A stretch of DNA of 64,000 nucleotides. Source: Haloarcula amylolytica JCM 13557 (GTDB taxonomy: Archaea > Halobacteriota > Halobacteria > Halobacteriales > Haloarculaceae). The stretch covers positions 545,603-609,602 of the forward strand of contig NZ_AOLW01000015.1 of assembly GCF_000336615.1 (NCBI RefSeq), read 5' to 3'. Positions 8,510 through 17,846 of this stretch are shown here, piece after piece. The notes below the pieces were generated by a model. It ran no database searches. It was not told the DNA's origin and saw only the letters and a program-made list of their open reading frames with translations. The translations under genes and the position numbers were made by a program. Numbering within the stretch: position 1 is the stretch's first letter; the number at the start of each line of letters is the position of its first letter.

Positions 8510-9922
8510 CTACAGAGAACAGCCCATCTGGTCGCTGTCCTGTGGGATGGTCGTCTCGTCGGCGCTGATGCGGGCGAGCGGTTCGCCGGGCATGATGGCC
8601 GCGCCCCAGTTGTCGGCCCACTCGTCGGTCGTCGGGATCGGGTTCGCGACGGTCATCGCCGACCGCGCCTGGTTGTTGTACTCCTGGAAGGTGTAGCCGT
8701 TCTCGCCTTTCGGCGTGTCGGTGACGGTCATTCCTTTCAGAGCATCGGCGATGTCGGCCCCGTCGGTCGACCCACTCTCCTGGATGGCCTGGTGAATCGC
8801 CGACGCGCCCGTGAACGTCCCCGCGGTGAAGAGGTCCGGGACGACGCCATAGGCGTTGGTGTAGCTCTCGACGAACGCGTCGTTGATCGGGTTGTCGTAC
8901 TGGTTCCAGTGGTAGCGCGTCGTGAACGGCCCGAGCTGTGAGTCCCTGATTTTCTCCTCGGTCAGCGGTTCGCCGAGCACGCTCTGCATCGTCCCGCCGA
9001 CGACGTTGTTGGTGATTCGGGTGGCGAACCCCCCGAACACCCGATAGGAGTAATCGCCCGAGAGGAAGGCGTTGAACATCGCCGGGAGCGTCGCGACGGT
9101 GAACCCGCCGACGACGCCCTCGGCCCCGGCCTCCTCCGCATTGTCCAGCAGCCCATCCCACTCGGCGTATCCCTGTTCGACGAATCGCTCGCCGACGATC
9201 TCGACGCCTTCGGCTTCCAGTACGTCCCGGTAGTTGTTGACGACCGCGCGGCCGAAACTGTAGTCCGCGCCGAACAGATAGACGCTCGATACGTCCGTCT
9301 CTCTGGCGACGTACTTCCCGCCCGAGCGGGCGTCCATCGCGGTGTTCTCGCTCGCTCGGTAGACGAGGTCGCTACAGGTCTCGGAGTTGGACGTGATGTC
9401 GGCCGACGCCGCCGGACCGAGCATGATGGGGACCTGCGCCTGATTGACGACCGTCGTGACGACGCGGCTGGCGACTGCTGAGGACGCACAGCCGGCGAGC
9501 ATGTCCACGCTCTCGTTCTCGACGAGGTTCGTCGCCGCCGTCTGGGCCGTGTCCGCCGAGAACTCGGTGTCCCGTATGAGCAGGCGATACTCTGTGTCAC
9601 CGGCGGTGATCGTAACCTCGCCGCTGCCGGGGTCTGTCGGCGGATCGGTATCACCCTTGTACGCCAGCCCGGAGAGGAACCCCCACAGCGACTGGTCGCC
9701 GTAGTACTTCAGGTCGCCCGAGCGGGGCTGAAGGAGGCCGATACTGACTGTCTGCGTCGAGCCACTGCCGCCCGATTCGCCGTTCGTGCCACTGTCCGTC
9801 GTGCCGCCGTCCGAATCGTCCTGTTCAGTCATGGATGAGTCGTCACTGACACAGCCGCTGAGCCCGACAACACCGGCACCGAGCGCGCCGAGAACGCGCC
9901 TCCGTGTAGCCGTGTTCTGCAT
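8510..9922 (-). CDS. ABC substrate-binding lipoprotein, amino-acid/amide (HAAT) family
   Basis: Binding protein of 470 residues for the importer encoded downstream. The N-terminus has a twin-arginine motif TRRRVLGALG and a lipobox LSGC, followed by a low-complexity D/S/G/T linker, so it is probably Tat-exported and lipid-anchored. The mature part is a type-1 periplasmic-binding fold (ISIGLLQPRSGD-like opening, VDMLAGCASSAVA, YLFGADYSFGR). It is the first gene of the operon. Ligand could be a branched-chain amino acid, an amide, or an aromatic or short acid; the downstream CoA ligase favours an acid. Confidence 0.9.
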   Translation of the reverse strand: MQNTATRRRVLGALGAGVVGLSGCVSDDSSMTEQDDSDGGTTDSGTNGESGGSGSTQTVSIGLLQPRSGDLKYYGDQSLWGFLSGLAYKGDTDPPTDPGSGEVTITAGDTEYRLLIRDTEFSADTAQTAATNLVENESVDMLAGCASSAVASRVVTTVVNQAQVPIMLGPAASADITSNSETCSDLVYRASENTAMDARSGGKYVARETDVSSVYLFGADYSFGRAVVNNYRDVLEAEGVEIVGERFVEQGYAEWDGLLDNAEEAGAEGVVGGFTVATLPAMFNAFLSGDYSYRVFGGFATRITNNVVGGTMQSVLGEPLTEEKIRDSQLGPFTTRYHWNQYDNPINDAFVESYTNAYGVVPDLFTAGTFTGASAIHQAIQESGSTDGADIADALKGMTVTDTPKGENGYTFQEYNNQARSAMTVANPIPTTDEWADNWGAAIMPGEPLARISADETTIPQDSDQMGCSL

Positions 9923-10319
9923 AACAGATTATCGTAGATTCGCCGACTACATAGTGTGCTGAGTTAACATGTTAACGCGGCGAGACAGACCGCAATTCTC
10001 GTCCGTACCGGGACTGTCACAAAACTGGCCGTAAACGGTCTGTACCGTTCTTTCCTTGGCGAATTATGCGATCACACCGATTTGACTATCTGCTACGTAA
10101 CTGCTTCAGTAACTGTCAATCGATATATTTCAGCGGTCACCCACGTTAGTAACGCCGGAATGATAGAGAGGACCAGTCCAAGGGCCACAGCGAACTGTGT
10201 GTCCGACGAAATAGAGTAGATATCTGCGACAAAGGTCCATCAGAGAACTGTTTATCAACCCGACCAGAGTTCGGACGAAAATACGCCGCTATTCGCTGTC
10301 CCAGTCGCACTGCGGGTAG
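9923..10319. other. Intergenic region, importer promoter side
   Basis: About 400 bp without a credible gene. Besides the palindrome at 9963-9976 it contains A+T-richer DNA and short out-of-frame ORFs only. No RNA gene was seen. Confidence 0.6.
9963..9976. promoter_or_regulatory. 14-bp perfect palindrome upstream of the importer operon
   Basis: GTTAACATGTTAAC is a perfect palindrome 40 bp upstream of the binding-protein ATG. Its position near the expected promoter of the importer/hydrolase/CoA-ligase run suggests an operator for a dimeric HTH regulator. No regulator gene is immediately adjacent. Confidence 0.55.
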
Positions 10320-10652
10320 TTAGAGAATTTCGTGGTCAGTGTATCGATGCAGGATACCGAGGATGACCACCCACGGCAAGGTCATTCCGACGGTGATTGA
10401 AATCAGAAACCCAATCTGACGGTTCACACCGAGGAAGTCAAACAGTTCCATTCCTCCCGCAAACCCCGCAAAAATGAACACGCCGAGGAATACGGCAACT
10501 GGTAACAGGATAACTCCAGCAAGCAACCGTCTTGCGAGCCGACGGAACGGTACGAATATGATTCGTAAGAACAACCCGAATACCGTTTTGAAAAGCATCT
10601 CAAGAGCCGGTATGGCTCTTCTAGACGATGATTCGTCTTCTTCAGCAGTCAT
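10320..10652 (-). CDS. Small two-helix membrane protein, unknown function
   Basis: Protein of 110 residues from ATG 10652 (MTAEEDESSS). It has an acidic/serine N-terminus, an amphipathic basic stretch (FRRLARRLL) and two hydrophobic segments (AGVILLPVAVFLGVFIFAGFAGG; IGFLISITVGMTLPWVVILGIL). A TATA-like box on the minus strand lies ~25 bp upstream, consistent with a leaderless transcript; the longer ORF to 10727 would start upstream of that box. I do not recognise the family. Confidence 0.6.
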   Translation of the reverse strand: MTAEEDESSSRRAIPALEMLFKTVFGLFLRIIFVPFRRLARRLLAGVILLPVAVFLGVFIFAGFAGGMELFDFLGVNRQIGFLISITVGMTLPWVVILGILHRYTDHEIL

Positions 10653-10727
10653 GATTATGTTGTCTTTGCTTTTGTATAAAAATATCTTTGGTCGAAATAT
10701 TTGTCTGACCGGTCCCCTCCTAACCAC

Positions 10728-11068
10728 TCGTATCGAGTCCGGCCGTGGGAATATGATTTAAGCAGGTCACAATCTCGGAATCATGCATGGAAGTAACCCT
10801 TACTCTATCCGTCTGGGTGGAACCAGCGGTCACCACCCAGCAACACAGATATGCGGACAGTTCAGGATTCGTTTGACCGGCATTTGCTGATTCATATCTC
10901 AGCCCACGCAATCGGTGTTGTCTTGTATCGATGTCGCTCTCACGAGTGTCAGTTATGCAGTAAAACAACGCTAAGGCCTACAGTGGGAGCTAGGTACGGC
11001 CGTTGTGACAATTGCACCCAGCTGTCATTCTGGACAGAGTAGCGAACAGGCCGGCGGGAACACCGAAC
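10728..11068. other. Intergenic stretch
   Basis: About 340 bp between the small membrane protein (minus) and the 3' end of the HTH regulator (minus). Apart from the doubtful CxxC ORF, nothing recognisable is present. Confidence 0.5.
10851..11042 (+). CDS. Doubtful small ORF with two CxxC pairs
   Basis: A 63-codon frame whose C-terminal half contains CQLC and, after 17 residues, CDNC, the spacing of a small zinc ribbon. Haloarchaea encode many short zinc-finger proteins, so a real micro-protein is possible. There is no clear ribosome site or promoter, and the N-terminal half looks random. It could equally be chance or a gene remnant. Confidence 0.2.
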   Translation: MRTVQDSFDRHLLIHISAHAIGVVLYRCRSHECQLCSKTTLRPTVGARYGRCDNCTQLSFWTE

Positions 11069-11773
11069 TCAGTCCTCGATGTCATCAAGCGCTTCGACGA
11101 CGCGTTCGATCATCTTGCGCTCGCCGCGCCGGAGGTTCTTCGAGACGGCGGGTTTGGACACGCCGAAGTCCTCGGCCAGCGACCCCAGTGTCGCGTCCCG
11201 GGGTGACTCGAAGTAGCCTTCGGAGACGGCGGTTTCCAGCGTCTCGCGTTCGGTGTCCGAGAGGTCCCGACAGCCGTCCACGAGCGTCATCGCCGCGCCG
11301 GCGTTCTGGACAAGGTCCTGAAGCTGTGGGAGCGTCGTCGACGTGCGCTCGACCACGTCGTACTCGTTGTCACGGTCAAGCTCTGAGAGCGTCGTGTCGG
11401 CGTCGCGGCCGCGGTCGAAGCCGACGTGCCAGGTTTCGCTGCCCGCCTCAATGTGGAACGGACCGGTGATGTAGCCGCCGTTGTCCCGGATGGTCTGCAT
11501 CGCCGCCGTTTCCTCGATAGTCGTCCGGATGTGGGCGGCGTTGTCCTCGCGGCGCAACAGCGCACAGTCGTTCATGTTCTCGTGGGCTTGCAGACTGTCT
11601 AGCCCCGTATCGAGTATCCCCGCGTCCTCGGCTTCGACAACCATCCGCGTCTCCAACTCCCGCGCACGCTGGTCGAAATCCCAGTGTACCGCTGCAAAGG
11701 CGACGTCGTGGTCTGCCGTCGTGTCGATGAAGGGACAGTCGTACTGCTCCATGTCCAGGGCGATATCTATCAT
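11069..11773 (-). CDS. Bacterio-opsin-activator-type HTH (HTH_10) regulator
   Basis: Transcription regulator of 234 residues. The N-terminal ~165 residues form the variable sensor part of this haloarchaeal family. The C-terminus (LSDTERETLETAVSEGYFESPR, then SLAEDFGVSKPAVSKNLRRGERKM) is the HTH_10 DNA-binding domain. It is transcribed divergently from ppc, with ~150 bp between starts, so it may control that promoter; this is inference from position only. Confidence 0.85.
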   Translation of the reverse strand: MIDIALDMEQYDCPFIDTTADHDVAFAAVHWDFDQRARELETRMVVEAEDAGILDTGLDSLQAHENMNDCALLRREDNAAHIRTTIEETAAMQTIRDNGGYITGPFHIEAGSETWHVGFDRGRDADTTLSELDRDNEYDVVERTSTTLPQLQDLVQNAGAAMTLVDGCRDLSDTERETLETAVSEGYFESPRDATLGSLAEDFGVSKPAVSKNLRRGERKMIERVVEALDDIED

Positions 11774-11926
11774 TGGCAGTCCACTGTATCCTGTGTGATT
11801 CGTGTGATACGGTAAAGAACCCCACGATTAATAATAACTATTTCCCGAAACCGAGTTCTTCACGAACGTCTATCCCTGATACACCGTTTCAATAGTGTTT
11901 TAGGGCTCGGTTCTGGAGGAAGTGGT

Positions 11927-14623
11927 ATGACTTTGCACGCCAGAGAGATAAACCAGGACGTACGGGAGTTGGGTGCGCTCCTGGGCGAAGTGCTGGAAGC
12001 ACAAACCTCGACCGAGGCGTTCGAAACGGTGGAAACCATTCGAACGTCGTGTATCGACTACCGGCGCGGTGACGCCGAGACGCGGGACGAAGTCCACCGG
12101 GCACTGAACCGACTGAACCCGGAGACCCAGGATATCGTCGCACGCGCGTTTACGACCTATTTCGAACTTATCAATCTCGCCGAGGAGCGCGAACGGGTCC
12201 GCGAAATCCGAGAGGGGAGCCAGGAGGGTGTACTGGCCGACAGCGTCGAGGAAGCCGTCCGGGACCTGGCCGAACGCGGCGCGGACCCGGAGGAGTTCGA
12301 GCAGGTGCTCGAAGACGTTCTCATCCAGCCGACGTTCACGGCCCACCCCACCGAAGCCCGCCGGAAGACGGTGAAGGCGAAGCTCCGGTCGGTTGCCCGT
12401 GACATCGAACGACTCGACGAGCGGCGACTCACCGAACGCGAACAGAAGCGTATCGAGCGGAACCTCGACGCCGAAGTGACGAGTCTCTGGCAGACCCCGC
12501 AGGTCCGGGACCGCCGCCCGGAGGTTACCGACGAGGCGCTGAACGTCCAGTGGTACCTCGAAAACGTCCTGTTCGACGTTATCGACGAGGTGTACGACGA
12601 ACTCGAACACACCCTCGAAGACGTGTACGACGAGGACATCGACATCGACACCCTCTACGAGTTCCGCTCGTGGGCCGGGTCCGACCGCGACGGCAATCCG
12701 TTCGTCACCACCGAGGTGACCGAGGAGACGCTGGAGCGCCAGCGCGACACCGTGCTGCCGCTGTACCGCAACAAGCTCAAGGAACTCTCCGGCGTGCTGA
12801 GCCAGGACGCCTCGAACATCGCGACCGACGCGCTGTTCAACGAGCGACTGGACCGTCACAAGTCCAGGCTCCCCGGCATCGCCACGGAGGCCGAGGAACG
12901 GTATCCGGACGAGCCCTACCGCCAGAAGCTCCGGCTGATGCGCGAATCCGTCATCCGGGTCAGCGACGTTCGCCAGGGCGGCTACGAGAACGACGAGGAA
13001 CTGCTGACCGACCTCCGCGTCATCGCCGACAGCCTCCGTGAAAACGACGCCGAGGTCATCGCCGAGGCCCACGTCGACCCGCTGATCCGCAAGGTCGAGA
13101 CGTTCGGTTTCAACCTCGCCAGCCTCGACCTGCGCGACCACCGGAAGATGCACACCGATGCCATCGCCGAATCCGTCGAGCGCGAGGGCATCGACTACGC
13201 CGGCATGGACGAGGACGAGCGTGTCGAGTTCCTGACCGAGGCTATCCTCCAGGACAACCCCGTCATCGACATGGAAGACACCGAGGGGCTCTCGGAGGAC
13301 GCCACCCGCGTCCTCGACCGCTTCCGCGCGGCCGCCGACTGGCAAAACGAGTTCGGTATCGACGCCATCGACACCTACGCTATTTCGTGGTGTGAAGAAC
13401 CAAGTCACGCGCTAGAAGTGCTGTTCCTCGCCGACCAGGTCGACATCGTCGACCTGCCCGGCTACTGCGGGTTCGACGTGGTTCCGCTGCTGGAATCGGA
13501 GTACGCCCTTTCCGGAGCCCGCCGCATCATGGGCACGCTGTTCGAGAACGAGGCCTACTCTCAGGCCCTTGAGGCCCGGGACAACATCCAGGAGATCATG
13601 CTGGGGTACTCCGACTCGAACAAGGAGAACGGCTTCCTCGCCGCCAACTGGTCGCTGTACAACAACCAGAAGCGGCTGGCGGACATCACCGACGACTACG
13701 ACGTGGAGATGCGCCTGTTCCACGGCCGCGGCGGCTCCATCTCCCGCGGCGGCGGCCCGATGAACGACGCCATGTTGGCCCTGCCAAACGAGACGGTGAC
13801 CGGCCAGATAAAGTTCACCGAGCAGGGCGAGGCCATCGCCGAGAAGTACGCCAACCACGACATCGCCGAGCGCAATCTCGAACAGATGCTCAACGCCCAG
13901 ATCCGGGCGCGGAAAAACGCAATCGAGGAACCCGTCGAGGAGATCCCCGACGAGTGGGAGGAGGCGATGGAGACGGCGTCCGACGCCGCCCGCAACGAGT
14001 ATCAGGACCTGCTCGAAACGGACGGATTCGTCGAGTTCTTCGAGCAGGCGACGCCGATCACTGTTATCGAGAACCTCAACATGGGCTCGCGACCGGCCTC
14101 CCGAAGCGAGGACCGCAGCGTCGAGGACCTCCGGGCCATCCCGTGGGTGTTCTCCTGGACGCAGGCCCGCTGTATCATCCCCGGCTGGTACTCCATCTCG
14201 ACCGGGCTGGACGCCTACCTCGAAAACGGCGGCGACATGGAAACGCTACAGGAGATGTACGAGAACTGGCCGTTCTTCCGGACGAAGCTCGACAATGCGT
14301 CGCTGGCGCTCGCCCGTACTGACCTCGAAATCGCCGAGGAGTACGCCGACCTGGCCGACCCCGAACTCCGCGAGCGCATCTACCCGCGTATCGTCGAGGA
14401 GTACGAAGACACCGTGGAGAAGGTGCTCGAAATCACCGGGCAGGACGGCCTGCTCTCGCGTGAGTGGCTGCAGGAGAACCTCGAGCGCCGGAACCCGTAC
14501 GTCGACCCGCTGAACCTGTTGCAGGTCCGCCTGCTCAAGCAGTCCCACCGGACCGACACCGAGCGCCGGACCCTGCGGCTGACCGTCCAAGGTATCGCGG
14601 CCGGGATGAAAAACACCGGGTGA
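11927..14623 (+). CDS. ppc: Phosphoenolpyruvate carboxylase
   Basis: Full-length bacterial-type PEP carboxylase of 898 residues that makes oxaloacetate from PEP and bicarbonate. The catalytic His lies in FTAHPTEARR (~140). The two conserved boxes are GYSDSNKENGFLAANW and FHGRGGSISRGGGP, and the C-terminus ends in the typical GIAAGMKNTG. ATG 11927 is preceded by GGAGGAAG. It is monocistronic. It would supply oxaloacetate to balance glycerol and sugar-derived PEP; pyruvate kinase is encoded elsewhere in the window. Confidence 0.97.
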   Translation: MTLHAREINQDVRELGALLGEVLEAQTSTEAFETVETIRTSCIDYRRGDAETRDEVHRALNRLNPETQDIVARAFTTYFELINLAEERERVREIREGSQEGVLADSVEEAVRDLAERGADPEEFEQVLEDVLIQPTFTAHPTEARRKTVKAKLRSVARDIERLDERRLTEREQKRIERNLDAEVTSLWQTPQVRDRRPEVTDEALNVQWYLENVLFDVIDEVYDELEHTLEDVYDEDIDIDTLYEFRSWAGSDRDGNPFVTTEVTEETLERQRDTVLPLYRNKLKELSGVLSQDASNIATDALFNERLDRHKSRLPGIATEAEERYPDEPYRQKLRLMRESVIRVSDVRQGGYENDEELLTDLRVIADSLRENDAEVIAEAHVDPLIRKVETFGFNLASLDLRDHRKMHTDAIAESVEREGIDYAGMDEDERVEFLTEAILQDNPVIDMEDTEGLSEDATRVLDRFRAAADWQNEFGIDAIDTYAISWCEEPSHALEVLFLADQVDIVDLPGYCGFDVVPLLESEYALSGARRIMGTLFENEAYSQALEARDNIQEIMLGYSDSNKENGFLAANWSLYNNQKRLADITDDYDVEMRLFHGRGGSISRGGGPMNDAMLALPNETVTGQIKFTEQGEAIAEKYANHDIAERNLEQMLNAQIRARKNAIEEPVEEIPDEWEEAMETASDAARNEYQDLLETDGFVEFFEQATPITVIENLNMGSRPASRSEDRSVEDLRAIPWVFSWTQARCIIPGWYSISTGLDAYLENGGDMETLQEMYENWPFFRTKLDNASLALARTDLEIAEEYADLADPELRERIYPRIVEEYEDTVEKVLEITGQDGLLSREWLQENLERRNPYVDPLNLLQVRLLKQSHRTDTERRTLRLTVQGIAAGMKNTG

Positions 14624-14663
14624 GGCACTGAGCGACACCGGGTGCGGCATCGTGCGAACGACT

Positions 14664-14679
14664 TACTACAAAAGTAGTA
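14664..14679. promoter_or_regulatory. Inverted repeat upstream of uspA
   Basis: TACTAC-AAAA-GTAGTA is a perfect 6-bp-arm inverted repeat. A TATA-like GATTTAGG lies between it and the uspA ATG at 14721, at about -30. The repeat therefore sits at the upstream edge of the basal promoter, a plausible operator position. Confidence 0.45.
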
Positions 14680-14720
14680 CCCATCGAAGGATTTAGGCGT
14701 CTTCCCCCGGAGTAGCCGGT

Positions 14721-15173
14721 ATGGCACTCGAAACTGTTCTTCTTGCAGTTGGACCAAACGACGCCGACCGAATCGACGAACTCGCCGACGCCGTGCTCGA
14801 TATCGCGAGCCCGGCCGGCGCGACGGTCATCGTCGCACACGTATTCACTGACGACCAGTACGACGGTGTTGTCGACAGACTCGAATTCGAGTCGACCGGC
14901 GAAGCCGACCCCGACGAGGTCGCCGACCGCCACACAACCGTCCGGGAACTCGTCTCGCGGTTCGACGACGCCGGGCTGTCGACACAGGTACGCGGTGCCG
15001 TGGGCAACCACGGCGAGCAGATCGTCAGCCTCGCCGAGGCCACGCAGTCGGACCTCGTCGTCGTCGGCGGCCGCAAGCGCTCGCCGACCGGGAAGGCCGT
15101 CTTCGGCTCCACCGCACAGGAAGTCATGCTGAACGCGCCGTGTCCGGTCACGTTCGTCCGCGGCGAGGACTAA
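14721..15173 (+). CDS. Universal stress protein UspA family
   Basis: Single Usp domain of 150 residues. The C-terminus carries the ATP-binding pattern GGRKRSPTGKAVFGSTAQEVMLNAPCPVTFV (G-x2-G-x9-G-S/T), so it is probably an ATP-binding type. The N-terminus LETVLLAVGPNDADR replaces the usual Asp-containing start with GPND. It faces the glpC 3' end. Confidence 0.92.
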   Translation: MALETVLLAVGPNDADRIDELADAVLDIASPAGATVIVAHVFTDDQYDGVVDRLEFESTGEADPDEVADRHTTVRELVSRFDDAGLSTQVRGAVGNHGEQIVSLAEATQSDLVVVGGRKRSPTGKAVFGSTAQEVMLNAPCPVTFVRGED

Positions 15174-15189
15174 GACCGCAGAAAACGAG

Positions 15190-15195
15190 TTTTTT
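15190..15195 (+). terminator. T-tract terminator after uspA
   Basis: A run of six T residues 16 bp after the uspA stop, immediately before the convergent glpC stop. Archaeal terminators are often simple T-tracts. Confidence 0.45.
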
Positions 15196-15198
15196 CAG

Positions 15199-16575
15199 TT
15201 ACTCCACCAGCGCGGCTTCGAGGAGTTCGAGCGGATGTCGGATCTCGTAGCCGCTGCCGTGTTCCATCTGCATCGCGCAGGTCGGACACTCGGTCATGCC
15301 GGTTTCGCCCTCAGCGTGGTCCATGTGCTCGAACATCTCCTCGCCGATCTCCATGGACTTCTCGTACTTCTCTTCCTTCCAGCCGTAGGTCCCCGAAATG
15401 CCGGAACAGGAGTCGCCCACGTCTTCGACTTCGACGCCGTCGAGGTCGCGGAACAGTTCGACGGCCTGGCGGTCGAGTCCCTGGTTGCGTGAGTGACACG
15501 GGGCGTGGTAGGCGAACTCCTCGGCGAGGTCGCCGTCAACGTCTGCCGCCTGCACTTCGCCCTTGAGGTCCTCGTGGATGCGGAGGTACTCGACGGCTTC
15601 GAAGGTGTTCTCCGCCACTTTGTCGATACCGTCGATGTCGAACAGCTCGGGGTACTCCTGTCGGAGCGCCATCGAACAGGAGGTACAGGAGGCGATTGCG
15701 TGGTACCCTTCGTCGACGAGTTCGGACATCGACGAGACGTTCGTCTCGGCGTGGCGGCGGGCGTCGTCGAGCATCCCGTTTGCGAACATCGGCGTCCCGG
15801 AACACTTCTGCTCGGGTGCGACGACCTCGTAGCCGAACTCCTCGAACACCCGGACCGTCGCCTTGCCGACTTCCGGCGTGTTGTAGTTGGAGTAACAGCC
15901 GTGGAAGTACGCAACTTTCTTATCGGCGTCCTCGGGGAGTCCGCGGCGCTTGCGGGCGGCTCTCGCGTTCTCCCGCGACTGGACCTGACCGCCGCGGTCG
16001 GCCCACCAGTCGCGGAAGGTCTGTTTTGCGAAGGCGGGGAAGTCACGCTCGCTGGTGATACCCATCGTCTTCTCCATGACCCAGCGGGCCGGCCCGAAGT
16101 TCATGGCGAAGTTCGCGAGTCGGGGGACCTTGCTCGCCAGGAACGCGGAGGTGCGGTAGTTCGCGAGGATGCGGTTGCGGATGTACTCGACGGAGAGCTT
16201 GTCCATCTGCTCGCTGACGTACTCCCCGCGGGCGGTGTTGTGCATCTGGCTGAGCGGGACGCCCGACGGGCAGGCGTTGTCACAGCGCATGCAGTTCGAG
16301 CAGTCCATCACCGAGTCGTCGATCTCGTGGTCGTCGTCGGACTGCTTGAGCCGCCACTGTTCGGGGCCCTGGAACTTCGGGCCGGGGAAGTCGTCGTCGA
16401 CCTCGGCGACGGGGCAGTTCGTGTCACACGTCGAGCATTTGTAACAGGAGTCCGCGCCGGGTCGGAGGTCGAAGTCGTCGCTGTCGGGGAAGACGTCGAC
16501 TGGTTCGAACTCCTCGCCTGTGTTCGGTGCTACCGGGTCAAACTCTGTCTCTGGTGGGGTTTCAGCGTCACTCAT
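15199..16575 (-). CDS. glpC: Anaerobic-type glycerol-3-phosphate dehydrogenase subunit C
   Basis: Iron-sulfur, membrane-anchoring electron-transfer subunit of 458 residues. Two ferredoxin-type clusters are visible: CYKCSTCDTNCP (~43-54) and CSNCMRCDNACP (~93-104). Two cysteine-rich CCG-type domains follow (CSGTPMFANG; CHSRNQGLD; CSGISGTYG). ATG 16575 overlaps the glpB stop by 4 bp. In haloarchaea this glpABC complex oxidises glycerol-3-phosphate to DHAP and passes electrons to the membrane quinone pool. Confidence 0.95.
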   Translation of the reverse strand: MSDAETPPETEFDPVAPNTGEEFEPVDVFPDSDDFDLRPGADSCYKCSTCDTNCPVAEVDDDFPGPKFQGPEQWRLKQSDDDHEIDDSVMDCSNCMRCDNACPSGVPLSQMHNTARGEYVSEQMDKLSVEYIRNRILANYRTSAFLASKVPRLANFAMNFGPARWVMEKTMGITSERDFPAFAKQTFRDWWADRGGQVQSRENARAARKRRGLPEDADKKVAYFHGCYSNYNTPEVGKATVRVFEEFGYEVVAPEQKCSGTPMFANGMLDDARRHAETNVSSMSELVDEGYHAIASCTSCSMALRQEYPELFDIDGIDKVAENTFEAVEYLRIHEDLKGEVQAADVDGDLAEEFAYHAPCHSRNQGLDRQAVELFRDLDGVEVEDVGDSCSGISGTYGWKEEKYEKSMEIGEEMFEHMDHAEGETGMTECPTCAMQMEHGSGYEIRHPLELLEAALVE

Positions 16576-17846
16576 CGTGCCTCCTGTGCGGCGCGCTGGC
16601 CCGCCGCGTAGCCTGTGGCAATCGAGACGCCGCTGCCGGATTTCTCGGCGGCGAAGTCGTAGCCGCCCAGCACGGAGCCGGCAGCGCGCAGATTCTCGAA
16701 CTCGCTGTCGTCGCTCGCATCGAGGGGTCGCAGGTCGTCGTCAGTCGCCACGCCGTAGCGGGCGAACTCGTGGTCGCCGAACAGTTCGCCGTCGAACCAG
16801 TCGTAGCGGTCCGCGGCGTGGGGGACGTGGCAGTCGAACACCGGCTCGTACACGCCCTCGCGGTCGGACTCGACGCCCTTGCCGACGAAGCCACCGGTCG
16901 CGAGAACGTACTGGTCGGCGCTGTTGGGTATCTTCGCGCCGTTCTTCTCGATGAATACCTTCTCGATGCGGTCTTCGCCCTCGAAGTCGACGACCGGATT
17001 CCCGGTTTCGATGCTCGCGCCGGCTTCGTCCAGCGCCGAGAACAGCGCGTCCTCCAGTCGGAGGCCGGGCAGCGACGGCGGCCCCATCGGCACCTCGAAC
17101 ACGTCGACGCCGAGGTGGTCGCTCAGCGAGTCACGGATAGCGCCGGGATTGTCGTCGCCGAGAATCGCCGGGAAGCCGACCCGCTGTTCGTCCTCCAGTA
17201 GCGGGTTCACGCGCTGGGCAAGCGCCTCGCGGGCTGGGACCATTCGCCCGCGGACTGCCACCTCGCTGTTGGTATCGAGCAGTTTGGCATAGCGCGTGAC
17301 CTTCGCGTCCGCGCGCAGGTCGCCCGGGAACCGGATCGTCTCGCCGCGCACGTCAAACGGGACGCCCGTCGCGTCGAGATGGGCAGCGACGTGCGGGGCG
17401 TCGAAGTCGACCATCTCCTCGATGCCGACCAGCAGCGTGTCCCGGGTGTCACTGGCGAGGCCGGCGCTGGCCCCAGCCGGGTAGCGTGCGGTCGGTTTGA
17501 TGCTGCCGCCGTGGGTCGGCAGGAGCGCGTTTGTGTCCGTGTGTTCGCCCTCGTAGGTCGGGACGGCGTCGTCGAACAGCGCCATCGCGTCCCGGACCGT
17601 CCCGACGCCTACTTTCCGGTACGGATGCTCCGCTGGCAACGACGGAATCGCCTCGTAGGGGTCGGTCAACGGGCCGTCGCCGTCGGGCGTGTAGCCGAGC
17701 ACGTCGACAAGGCCCGACGCCTGCCGGAGCGTGCTCTGTTTGTAGGAGACCAGTCGCACGTCAGCTCCCTCGCGGGCGGCCGCCAGCGCGCTGGTCAGCC
17801 CGCCGAGGCCGCCGCCGATGACGAGTACCTCCGACTCAATAGCCAT
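16572..17846 (-). CDS. glpB: Glycerol-3-phosphate dehydrogenase subunit B
   Basis: Flavoprotein subunit of 424 residues from ATG 17846 ([17 protein letters not shown]). The Rossmann motif GGGLGGL is at the N-terminus, and a second nucleotide-binding region with [12 protein letters not shown] lies in the C-terminal half. The start is preceded by GGAGGGAC and overlaps the glpA stop by 11 bp; the upstream ATG at 17870 is less likely because homology starts at 17846. It forms the middle of the glpABC operon. Confidence 0.94.
   Translation of the reverse strand: MAIESEVLVIGGGLGGLTSALAAAREGADVRLVSYKQSTLRQASGLVDVLGYTPDGDGPLTDPYEAIPSLPAEHPYRKVGVGTVRDAMALFDDAVPTYEGEHTDTNALLPTHGGSIKPTARYPAGASAGLASDTRDTLLVGIEEMVDFDAPHVAAHLDATGVPFDVRGETIRFPGDLRADAKVTRYAKLLDTNSEVAVRGRMVPAREALAQRVNPLLEDEQRVGFPAILGDDNPGAIRDSLSDHLGVDVFEVPMGPPSLPGLRLEDALFSALDEAGASIETGNPVVDFEGEDRIEKVFIEKNGAKIPNSADQYVLATGGFVGKGVESDREGVYEPVFDCHVPHAADRYDWFDGELFGDHEFARYGVATDDDLRPLDASDDSEFENLRAAGSVLGGYDFAAEKSGSGVSIATGYAAGQRAAQEAR

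Noticed and set aside
7695-9161. N-terminal extension of LivG to 488 residues
   Set aside because: The additional residues are antisense to nothing useful and run through the binding-protein gene out of frame; homology begins at ATG 8507.
11900-13408. 502-codon minus-strand frame opposite ppc
   Set aside because: Antisense of PEP carboxylase, with valine/leucine/aspartate-rich composition typical of such shadows.
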